The position numbers and the translations under genes are program-made. The notes beneath the pieces were generated by a model. That model ran no database searches, was not told where the DNA came from, and worked only from the letters and a program-made list of their open reading frames with translations. Shown piece by piece: positions 6,902 to 14,370 of a DNA stretch of 64,000 nucleotides (the stretch's first letter is position 1; each line of letters begins with the position of its first letter). Source of the stretch: an uncultured Clostridia bacterium (GTDB lineage: Bacteria > Bacillota > Clostridia > Oscillospirales > Ruminococcaceae); assembly GCA_947625155.1 (NCBI GenBank), contig CANQNG010000005.1, positions 1 to 64,000 on the forward strand, written 5' to 3'.

Positions 6902-8470
6902 ATGAAAAAAACTGCCGAAAAGCAGCCAAAGACTGCCGCCGAAGCATCAGCTCCGGCGGTTTCTTCCGATAAGGCTGCCAAAAAAGAGAAACATTTTACG
7001 CTTTCAGATACTTCTGCCCTGCCCGTACAGCTCGGCTATCTGTATCTGGCGATACCGATGTATCTGTTCCTGTTCGGATGGCTGAAACTGCCGCTGGCGC
7101 TGCTCACGGGCGCTGTCCTGACGGCAGGGCTGGTATTTGCGTGGAGAGATGCCCCACAGGTCGATGTTTCCTTTCTGCGCAAAGAACCGGTCATCAAGCT
7201 GCTCTGTCTCGCACTGCTCGTCATTATCTGGCTGTATCTGTCCGGTGTCGGCGGGTACTGTTATCAGAATTATGACCACCAATGGCGCAATGCCATTCTG
7301 CACCAGCTCGTCGATCAGCCATGGCCTGTCGTCTATACCGACACACATGGCACTTTTAACGGACCTGCCGCTATGATCTACTACTTCCTGCAATGGCTCC
7401 CGGCAGCCTTGTGGGGGAAATGGTTCGGCTATGCAGCTTCTCAGATCTTTCTGTATTTCTGGTGTCTCATCGGCATTTTCCTGACGCTGCTGCTGGTCAT
7501 GGGGCGCATGCAGAAATGCTCTGTCTGGATCGTGCTTGCCTTTATCTGCTTCTCCGGTCTGGACACGGTCGGGGACTTTATCCTGAACAATTCGCCGTCC
7601 TTCCTCTGGTTCGCAGGCAACCATATCGAGCATTGGGCATACGGTTTCCAGTTCTCCAGCATGTCTACGCAGCTGTTCTGGGTCTTTAATCAAGCGATCC
7701 CCGCATGGCTCATCACCATGCTCCTGCTGCTCCAGAAGAACAACCGTTCTGTCATTTTCATCTACGCATTCAGCTTTCTGTTCTGTACGCTGCCGGCGGT
7801 CGGACTTGTGCCGATCCTTGCCTTCCTCGGCATCCGGCGCATCGTCCAGAGCTATGACAAAACGCTGACCGTGGAAAAGAATATCTGGCGCATCCTAGGA
7901 GAAGCGCTGACGTTCCAGAATCTGGTCTGCGGCTGTCTGATCACGCTCCTGTCCTATTTTTTCCTCACTGTCAACCATACGACCACCAACGGCATGCATC
8001 TGGCACCCATGGAGCAGTTGCTGCCGAGCTACCTGCTGTTCGTATTTCTGGAGGCACTGGTCTATTTCATTGCCATTTACAAATACCAGAAAAAAGAGCC
8101 TCTGTTCGCCGTTTCCCTGATCTCGCTGCTGATCATCCCGATGATCCGTGTCGGCGCAAGCGTCGATTTCTGCATGCGGGCTTCTATCCCGGCACTGCTG
8201 ATCCTGCTGCTTCTGATCATGGACACCGTGGCAGCTTCCAAAGCCAAAAAGGACTGGCGTGTGTTCGTGCCAACGGTCGCTTTGCTGCTGGTCGGCAGCC
8301 TGACACCCTACCATGAATTTGACCGTTCGATCGCCAATACCATTCGCTATGCCTACGATCAAAGCACGCCTATCTATGCAGAAGAGGTAGACCTCCTGAC
8401 GGACGGCATCCCCACGAATTTCTTTGGGGAGAGCGAAGGCTCTATCTTCTTTGACTATCTGGCAAAATAA
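6902..8470 (+). CDS. Polytopic membrane protein, glycosyltransferase-like architecture
   Basis: This 522-aa protein has a charged Ala/Lys-rich N-terminal tail of about 35 residues and then roughly 11-12 hydrophobic segments. The large loop after the third segment contains YCYQNYDHQWRNAI and YTDTHGTFNGPAAMIYYF. That layout resembles multi-pass lipid-linked sugar transferases of the GT-C type, but no diagnostic motif is certain. AAGGAGG precedes the ATG. It shares a transcript with the aldolase and ends at a strong terminator. Its function is not assigned. Confidence 0.6.
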   Translation: MKKTAEKQPKTAAEASAPAVSSDKAAKKEKHFTLSDTSALPVQLGYLYLAIPMYLFLFGWLKLPLALLTGAVLTAGLVFAWRDAPQVDVSFLRKEPVIKLLCLALLVIIWLYLSGVGGYCYQNYDHQWRNAILHQLVDQPWPVVYTDTHGTFNGPAAMIYYFLQWLPAALWGKWFGYAASQIFLYFWCLIGIFLTLLLVMGRMQKCSVWIVLAFICFSGLDTVGDFILNNSPSFLWFAGNHIEHWAYGFQFSSMSTQLFWVFNQAIPAWLITMLLLLQKNNRSVIFIYAFSFLFCTLPAVGLVPILAFLGIRRIVQSYDKTLTVEKNIWRILGEALTFQNLVCGCLITLLSYFFLTVNHTTTNGMHLAPMEQLLPSYLLFVFLEALVYFIAIYKYQKKEPLFAVSLISLLIIPMIRVGASVDFCMRASIPALLILLLLIMDTVAASKAKKDWRVFVPTVALLLVGSLTPYHEFDRSIANTIRYAYDQSTPIYAEEVDLLTDGIPTNFFGESEGSIFFDYLAK

Positions 8471-8474
8471 GATG

Positions 8475-8509
8475 AAAAAAGCAGGATGACCATGTGTTGT
8501 CCTGCTTTT
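8475..8509 (+). terminator. Rho-independent terminator after the aldolase/membrane-protein operon
   Basis: The 10-bp stem AAAAGCAGGA/TCCTGCTTTT with a 13-nt loop ends in TTTTG. Confidence 0.85.
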
Positions 8510-8576
8510 GTATTGATAGATCGCTCTTTTCTGCACAAACTATGGTTGCGGCAAGACCGCAGAAAGGAGGGATCTT

Positions 8577-9302
8577 ATGAAACACATTTGCTGTCTGCTG
8601 CTCATGCTGACCGCACTGACAAGCCTCCCCGTCCATGCAGGCACAGCGATCGGCTACGGGCAGGGCACACAGACCGATGCGGACAATGTCCCGCTCGGGG
8701 CGCTCGACTTCGATGCCCAGTACCGGCAGTATGGTGCTTATGCCACCACCCCGGACAGAGACCGCATCATCCTGACCTTTGACCAAGGCTATGAAAACGG
8801 CTACACGGACGACATCCTCGACACCCTGCAAGAGAAAGGCGTGACGGCGATCTTCTTTCTCACCGGCGACTATGCCAAAAGCGAACCGGAACTCGTCCGC
8901 CGCATGATCGCAGAGGGGCATATGCTTGGCAATCACGGCATGACACACGCCTCTCTGCCGCTGCTCGACAAGGCTTCGGCTGTGACAGAATTGCAGTCGC
9001 TGCACGACTATATGATCGAGAAATACAGCTATCCCATGCAGTATTTCCGCTGTCCGTGCGGCGAGTATTCGGAGGAGGCGCTCTGTACGGCGCAGTCGCT
9101 CGGGTATAAGACGATATTCTGGAGCGGTGCGCATGTAGACTGGCTGGTCGATGACCAGCCCGACCCTGCCGCTGCCCTCGAAAAGCTGACCACACAGGCA
9201 CACGGCGGTGAAATTCTCCTGCTGCACTCAGTCTCCTCGACCAATGCGGCAATTTTAGGCGAACTCATCGACCGTTTCCGGGAAATGGGCTATACCGTAT
9301 AA
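8577..9302 (+). CDS. Polysaccharide deacetylase, PdaA-like
   Basis: This 241-aa secreted NodB-fold enzyme has a signal peptide (about residues 1-22, ending VHA), then the metal site FDQGYENGYT, HGMTH (metal His pair), FRCPCGEYSEE and LLLHSVS. The FDxGYENG form, instead of TFDDG, is typical of PdaA, the delta-lactam-forming peptidoglycan MurNAc deacetylase of the spore cortex. A cell-wall role is therefore likely. AGAAAGGAGG precedes the ATG. It has its own terminator and no operon partner. Confidence 0.85.
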   Translation: MKHICCLLLMLTALTSLPVHAGTAIGYGQGTQTDADNVPLGALDFDAQYRQYGAYATTPDRDRIILTFDQGYENGYTDDILDTLQEKGVTAIFFLTGDYAKSEPELVRRMIAEGHMLGNHGMTHASLPLLDKASAVTELQSLHDYMIEKYSYPMQYFRCPCGEYSEEALCTAQSLGYKTIFWSGAHVDWLVDDQPDPAAALEKLTTQAHGGEILLLHSVSSTNAAILGELIDRFREMGYTV

Positions 9303-9307
9303 AGCGA

Positions 9308-9336
9308 TCACCCGCAGCATTTTCTGCTGCGGGTGA
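9308..9336. terminator. Convergent terminator between the deacetylase and GH5 genes
   Basis: The perfect 12-bp stem TCACCCGCAGCA/TGCTGCGGGTGA has a 5-nt loop, between the stop codons of two converging genes. The T tract is weak. Confidence 0.7.
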
Positions 9337-9340
9337 AGTC

Positions 9341-11428
9341 TTACTGTATGGCTTCCTGAATGGCATGCAGGATAGTGCCGTCATACCATGACAGATGTGC
9401 CCGGTCGAGCAAGCCAAAGCTGGCGGCTAAGCCGTTGTCCCAGATAAAGCACGGGATACCCCGCTGTGCGGCTGCCTGTATATAATAGCTGTAATACCTT
9501 GCCCGGTCGGCGGCGTTGTCCTTGTTCTCTGCCCCGAATTCGCCGATGATGACCGGGATGCCCTTGCTGACGAATTTGTCATAGAGCTTGTCAAATCCGC
9601 TGTTCAGTTCGGCTTCTCCGGCGCTGTCGAATACCGTGACCTGCGTTTCCTCGTCCTGTAGGATGTTCGCAAACTGCCACGGCGCATAGCTGTGGATGGA
9701 AAGGATCAGGTTATCGTCCGAGGGCAGGACGAAGCCGTTCAGGGCAGCATCCGTGATAGAGGCGGCATGGGTCGTCACGACCAGCGTCCGTTCCGGGTTC
9801 TTGCCGCCGGAAGCCCGCACGGTATCGACAAATTTCTGGAGCAGGTGATTGATCACATCTCGTTCCTCGTCCGTGCCGCCCATCCACTCGTTGGCAGAAC
9901 CGACCATGCGGGGTTCATTCAGCCCCTCGAACAGCAGGTGCGTATCGTAGTCCTGAAAGCGTTCCGCGATCTGTTCCCAGAGGTGGACGAATTTGACAGT
10001 AACGGCTTCTTCCTCGGCATAGACCGGATGGATCCAAGTGTAGTCGTCATGGTGTACGTTCAGTATCGTGTAAAGCCCGTCGTCCATGGCGTAGTCCACC
10101 ACTTCCTGCACCCTGTCCATCCATGCGGCTTCTACATTGCCGCTGTCGTCCATGTGGTCTGTCCACGAAACGGGAATGCGCACGGCATTGAACCCGGCTG
10201 CTTTTACGGTGTCGATGATCTCCTGCGTCGTCCGGACATTGCCCCATGCCGTTTCAAAGTCGTCCTCCACCCAGTCGATGTCGTAGCAGTCCAGCGTATT
10301 TCCCAGACACCAGCCCGCCTTGATGGATGCGGCGATCTCTGCCGCCTGTCCCTCTGTTGTCACTGGTTTTTTCTCCCCATTCCCCTCAGCAACAGGCTGC
10401 TGCACGGCGGACGTGCTGCTGCCGGTGCTGTATTTTACGGTGATGCTGTTGAGCGTGATGTCACTGACCTCGCCCCACCAGTAGCCAAGCATGACTTCCG
10501 CATTTTGCGGCACGGAGGGCTTGATGCTGTCCGGCAGGATCCATGTCAGGCTCAGGCTGCCGGACTCGGTCGGCACGGCGATCGTTCCGGTCTGATACCA
10601 GTCGCCGGTCGTGATACCGAATGCGCCGGTAAATTTCCCGATCGTCCCGCCTGCGCTGATGTCAAAGGTGACCGCCTGCGGCACACCGTTTTCGCCAAGC
10701 ACATCGGCGAGGGGCACTTTCACGGAATTGGTCGTATCGCTGCCGAAATCCAGGCTTTGTCCGACAGGGATCGTCTGTGTGCCGTCCACCGGGAGCGTTT
10801 TCGTCCGGGTGTAGGTGCAGATGACGTTCTTGAGTGTGACCTTTGCGGTATCGCCCCACCAGTAGCCGACCTGTATCTCCCCGGAGGCAGGCACATAGGG
10901 CGCAACATCGCCGGGGACATCCCATTTGACCTCGGCGTAGGAACCTTCCGCCTGTGCGCTGAAGTCCGGAGACTGGAACCAGCCGGGGTCGGTCGCTGCG
11001 GCGCAGTCGGCATTGACGGAAATGCCGCAGCCGCCCTGATACGTGCCGATATCGGAAGTTCCTTCCGCCGCATAGAACACGAACGTAAATGACTGTATCA
11101 CATCGCCGTCCTCGATAAAGTCGGAGAGGGACATTTTATAGTTCTTCTGGGTATCATCCTCGCTGTCACGGTCTAAAGTCGCATCGGTGTCTATCTGTGT
11201 ACCCAATACGGAAGTCACCTGCTCGGTCGGGCTGACATGCTCCGTGACAGGCGGTTCGGTCTCAGAGGGCGCTTCTGCTGCGGCTTCTGTCTCCTCCACG
11301 GCGGAGGATATCGGCGCTTCGGTATCGGATGTATCCTGCGAACTGCCGGAACATCCGGTCAGTGCCGTACAGCCCAGCACCGCCGCCAGCCAGCAAGCCC
11401 CCAGACGGGAACGAATGGACAATTTCAT
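9341..11428 (-). CDS. GH5 endoglucanase lipoprotein with two N-terminal binding-type modules
   Basis: This 695-aa surface glycanase has a lipobox LTGC with Cys26 as lipidation site, then a Ser/Thr/Glu-rich linker to about residue 90. Two homologous beta-rich modules follow (about 95-208 and 225-335), each ending in a GYWWG motif followed by a VTLKNV- or ITLNSI-like strand; they resemble ruminococcal carbohydrate-binding modules, but the CBM family number is not certain. The GH5 domain fills about 355-695: GWCLGNTLD, VRIPVSW, LNVHHD, FEGLNEPR (acid/base Glu), IHSYAPW, IIGEFGAEN (nucleophile Glu). There is no dockerin, so it is anchored by lipid and not through the cellulosome. GGGAGGAAATTCC precedes the ATG. 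Confidence 0.88.
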   Translation of the reverse strand: MKLSIRSRLGACWLAAVLGCTALTGCSGSSQDTSDTEAPISSAVEETEAAAEAPSETEPPVTEHVSPTEQVTSVLGTQIDTDATLDRDSEDDTQKNYKMSLSDFIEDGDVIQSFTFVFYAAEGTSDIGTYQGGCGISVNADCAAATDPGWFQSPDFSAQAEGSYAEVKWDVPGDVAPYVPASGEIQVGYWWGDTAKVTLKNVICTYTRTKTLPVDGTQTIPVGQSLDFGSDTTNSVKVPLADVLGENGVPQAVTFDISAGGTIGKFTGAFGITTGDWYQTGTIAVPTESGSLSLTWILPDSIKPSVPQNAEVMLGYWWGEVSDITLNSITVKYSTGSSTSAVQQPVAEGNGEKKPVTTEGQAAEIAASIKAGWCLGNTLDCYDIDWVEDDFETAWGNVRTTQEIIDTVKAAGFNAVRIPVSWTDHMDDSGNVEAAWMDRVQEVVDYAMDDGLYTILNVHHDDYTWIHPVYAEEEAVTVKFVHLWEQIAERFQDYDTHLLFEGLNEPRMVGSANEWMGGTDEERDVINHLLQKFVDTVRASGGKNPERTLVVTTHAASITDAALNGFVLPSDDNLILSIHSYAPWQFANILQDEETQVTVFDSAGEAELNSGFDKLYDKFVSKGIPVIIGEFGAENKDNAADRARYYSYYIQAAAQRGIPCFIWDNGLAASFGLLDRAHLSWYDGTILHAIQEAIQ

Positions 11429-11460
11429 GGAATTTCCTCCCTTTATGCTTCATTATCTTC

Positions 11461-11469
11461 ATTATAGCA
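11461..11469 (-). promoter_or_regulatory. Extended -10 promoter of the GH5 gene
   Basis: On the minus strand TGCTATAAT lies about 32 nt upstream of the start. The -35 position is poor. Confidence 0.55.
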
Positions 11470-11662
11470 CATCCGGCTGCATTTGGAGATCTTTTTTTGT
11501 AAAATTTTTGAAAAATCAGTATCTTTCACAGTTTTTACAAGGGCAGCCCGCCAAGGCTTTCCCCATTTTGCATAAAAAAAAGCTGCCAGATCTGTCAGAA
11601 ACGGAGAAAATCAGAAAATGCTTAATTTTTTTTAGAAATGGGATGATTTTTTGTGAGATCTG

Positions 11663-11671
11663 TGCTATAAT
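11663..11671 (+). promoter_or_regulatory. Extended -10 promoter of the cytidylate-kinase-like gene
   Basis: TGCTATAAT lies about 50 nt upstream of the ATG at 11720, with no good -35. The rest of 11472-11660 is AT-rich with no recognisable gene. Confidence 0.6.
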
Positions 11672-11719
11672 AAAAAGCAGGTATTTTATATCACGTTTCG
11701 ATACGGAGGAATACATACC

Positions 11720-12337
11720 ATGAAACACCCGATCATCACCATTGAACGGGAATACGGCAGCGGCGGCAGCGTGATCGGCAAACTGGTCGCTGAACAGCTC
11801 CACATTCCCTTTTATAATCATGATATTCTCGAAATGGCATCCGAACGGCTGGGCGTTCCGGTGGCAAAGCTGGAGGGCGCAGAGGAATCCTCACCGAAGA
11901 GTTTCCTCTATGCGCTGCTGATGAACTCTGACCCAGCCCGCACCATGGGGGATAACATCCCCGTCTCCGACAAGCTCTACATCACAGAAACGCAGATCAT
12001 CAAGGAGCTTTCCGCCGGGGGGAGCTGTGTGATCGTGGGACGGTGCGCCAACTGGATCCTGCGGGACGACCCCCATCGGTTCAGCACCTTCATCTATGCA
12101 CCGAAAGCCTTCCGGCGGGCGTATGCCATGTCGCAGTACGGCGTTTCGGAAAAAGAAGTGGACACGCTCCTCCCCCGGATAGACAGCCGGCGTGAGAAAT
12201 TCTACAACATCAACACCGGCGGCAACTGGCACGACAAGGGCAGCTATGCCCTGTGCATCAACAGCGGTCTGCTCGGCATCGAGGGCAGCGCCGGGCTGAT
12301 CGTGAGCGCTGCGGAACATCTTGCCGAAAAAGTATAA
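11720..12337 (+). CDS. Cytidylate kinase-like family protein
   Basis: This 205-aa P-loop protein has a phosphate-binding segment EREYGSGGSVIGKLVAEQL, a later VIVGRCANWIL and an arginine-rich lid (RREKFYN). It differs from canonical Cmk in motif spacing and belongs to the group annotated as cytidylate kinase-like, whose substrate is not established. CGGAGGAATACATACC precedes the ATG. It is a single-gene unit with its own promoter and a strong terminator. Confidence 0.8.
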   Translation: MKHPIITIEREYGSGGSVIGKLVAEQLHIPFYNHDILEMASERLGVPVAKLEGAEESSPKSFLYALLMNSDPARTMGDNIPVSDKLYITETQIIKELSAGGSCVIVGRCANWILRDDPHRFSTFIYAPKAFRRAYAMSQYGVSEKEVDTLLPRIDSRREKFYNINTGGNWHDKGSYALCINSGLLGIEGSAGLIVSAAEHLAEKV

Positions 12338-12343
12338 GACAAG

Positions 12344-12375
12344 GGCATCCGGTTTGCCGGATGCCTTTCTTGTTT
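12344..12375. terminator. Bidirectional terminator
   Basis: The 9-bp stem GGCATCCGG/CCGGATGCC with a TTTG loop ends in TTTCTTGTTT on the plus strand. It also overlaps the stop codon of the converging GH13 gene. Confidence 0.85.
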
Positions 12376-14242
12376 ATTCTGATGCTGCCGGCACACAGAC
12401 AACCACCGTGTAGTCATACGGCGCAATGGTGATCGTTCTGTCCTGTATGCTGCCATGTTCACAGCGATCCGGCTGGAATTCTCCCGCCGGGAATGTCACC
12501 TGCTGTTCCTGTGCGCTGCGGTTCACGCAGATGAGGATCGCCTGCCGTTCATACCGTCTGGAGAACATCATCACATCGTCCTGCGTGCGGAAGAATTTCA
12601 GCCGTCCGTCCCGGAATACCCGGTGCGCCCGCCGGATGCGCCCCAGTTCCTTGGTGTAGGCGATCAGTTCCTGATCTTCATGCCCCCACGGATAGCAGCG
12701 GCGGTTGAACGGGTCTTTGTAGCCCTGCAAGCCTGCCTCATCGCCGTAATAGATGCTCGGCACGCCCGGCAGGTAGAACATCAGCGCCATAGCCGCCTTG
12801 AGCATGGATTTGCCACGGTCGTACTGTTCCTCGCTGAGATAGCGCTCCGCCATCCAGTCCTTGGACTTGTCGTCACAGTTCTCACCGCCGAATCGGTTGA
12901 TAGCCCGTTCAATGTCATGCGTGGACACAAAATTCATCAGCACGTCCACGATCTCTTTCGGGTAATTCTCTAAAATGGTCATGATGCCGAGCTGGAAGTC
13001 CCGTCCGCTCATGCCCTTGATATACTGGATAATAGCTTCCCGGAACGGATAGTTCATTACCGAATCGAGCTGTGCGCCCAGCAGATAGCGGCGCTTCACG
13101 CCGTATGCCTCTTTGTTGGAGGCATCTTCCCAGACCTCGCCGATGACGATCTTCTCCTGACCGCATTTTTTCACACGGATGCGGAGATTATCCAGAAAAT
13201 CATCCGGCAGTTCGTCTGCCACATCCAGCCGGAAACCTGCTGCCCCCAGCGAGAGCCAGTAGTCCAGCACACCGCCTTCACCGCAGATGAAATTGGTGTA
13301 TTCTAAGTTATTTTCCTGTACGTTCGGGAGCGTGTCGATGCCCCACCATGCCTCATACTCGTCCGGATAGCGGTAGAACGTGTACCACGGGTAGTAGGGG
13401 CTGTCCTGCGACTGGTAAGCACCCAAATTTTCATAGCGCCCGAATTTGTTGAAATACACGCTGTCTGCGCCGGTGTGGGAGAATACGCCGTCCAGAATGA
13501 CGCTGATGCCCAGCTTTCCGGCTTCCCGGCACAGTTCCCGGAAATCATCGTTCGTGCCGAGCAGGGGGTCGACTTTTCGGTAGTTCGCCGTATTGTAGCG
13601 GTGGTTCTCGTGCGATTCAAAGATCGGGTTCAGGTAGATGCACGTCACGCCCAGATCTTTCAGGTAGGGCAGCTTCTCCTGTATGCCTGCAAGGTCGCCG
13701 CCAAAGTAGTCATTGTTCCAGACGTGTCCGTTTTCGTCCGGCTTGTAGAACGGTGTACCGCCCCAGTCCTCCCGGATCACTCTGCCCGCCGGGATGCCCT
13801 CATGCACCTTTCCGCTTTTCGCAAAGCGGTCGGGGAAGATCTGGTACATAATGCCGCCTTTCAGAAAATCCGGGGTCTTGAGATCGTCGTCATAGACCGT
13901 CAGCTGGAACAGGTCGCCGTCATTGAGATTGCCGATATGCCCGGCTGTCTTTTTGATGTAGAACCGTTCATTATTGACGATATAGGCAAAATAGTAGTAG
14001 TGTACGCCGATGAATTTCGGGATATAGCCGCATCCCCACACGATGCAGTCGTCCTCTTCCCGCACACGGCGCATATGGATGAAGCGCTCCTTGAAGCCCG
14101 TCCGGAACAGCACCAGACTTGGCGCAAAATCCGGCGTGACCTCTTTCGGCAGCCGTATGGTAAAATAGCAGACTCTCCCCAGTCTGACCGCACCGAACGG
14201 CGTTTTATAGTCCGCATCCCAACTGTCATACAGATGGCTCAT
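12374..14242 (-). CDS. GH13 alpha-glucan hydrolase (neopullulanase/cyclomaltodextrinase type)
   Basis: This 622-aa enzyme probably acts in the cytoplasm, as there is no signal peptide. An N-terminal beta domain (about 1-120, CBM34-like) is followed by the GH13 barrel: FPDRFAKSG, GVTCIYLNPIFES, DGVFSHTG, FRLDVADELP (nucleophile Asp), VIGEVWED (acid/base Glu), FVSTHDIER (third acid). The overall layout fits enzymes that open cyclodextrins, pullulan or short maltodextrins. The start at 14242 is chosen because GGGAG lies 9 nt upstream; an ATG 9 nt earlier overlaps that site. It follows glgP on the same strand, but a terminator separates them. The pair suggests glycogen or maltodextrin use. Confidence 0.87.
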   Translation of the reverse strand: MSHLYDSWDADYKTPFGAVRLGRVCYFTIRLPKEVTPDFAPSLVLFRTGFKERFIHMRRVREEDDCIVWGCGYIPKFIGVHYYYFAYIVNNERFYIKKTAGHIGNLNDGDLFQLTVYDDDLKTPDFLKGGIMYQIFPDRFAKSGKVHEGIPAGRVIREDWGGTPFYKPDENGHVWNNDYFGGDLAGIQEKLPYLKDLGVTCIYLNPIFESHENHRYNTANYRKVDPLLGTNDDFRELCREAGKLGISVILDGVFSHTGADSVYFNKFGRYENLGAYQSQDSPYYPWYTFYRYPDEYEAWWGIDTLPNVQENNLEYTNFICGEGGVLDYWLSLGAAGFRLDVADELPDDFLDNLRIRVKKCGQEKIVIGEVWEDASNKEAYGVKRRYLLGAQLDSVMNYPFREAIIQYIKGMSGRDFQLGIMTILENYPKEIVDVLMNFVSTHDIERAINRFGGENCDDKSKDWMAERYLSEEQYDRGKSMLKAAMALMFYLPGVPSIYYGDEAGLQGYKDPFNRRCYPWGHEDQELIAYTKELGRIRRAHRVFRDGRLKFFRTQDDVMMFSRRYERQAILICVNRSAQEQQVTFPAGEFQPDRCEHGSIQDRTITIAPYDYTVVVCVPAASE

Positions 14243-14320
14243 TGGTATCATCTCCCTGTGTGAAATATCCGGGGTGTGTTTCCCGGTTTTTACACGACAC
14301 TTGTCGCATTCCGTCGCATA

Positions 14321-14352
14321 AAAAGCCGCCCGGAGTGGATCGCACCCCGGGC
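14321..14352 (-). terminator. Rho-independent terminator of glgP
   Basis: On the minus strand GCCCGG...CCGGGC flanks a GTGCGATCCACTC loop and is followed by GGCTTTTTATG, just after the glgP stop. Confidence 0.8.
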
Positions 14353-14370
14353 AGATACTTTCCGTTCCGC

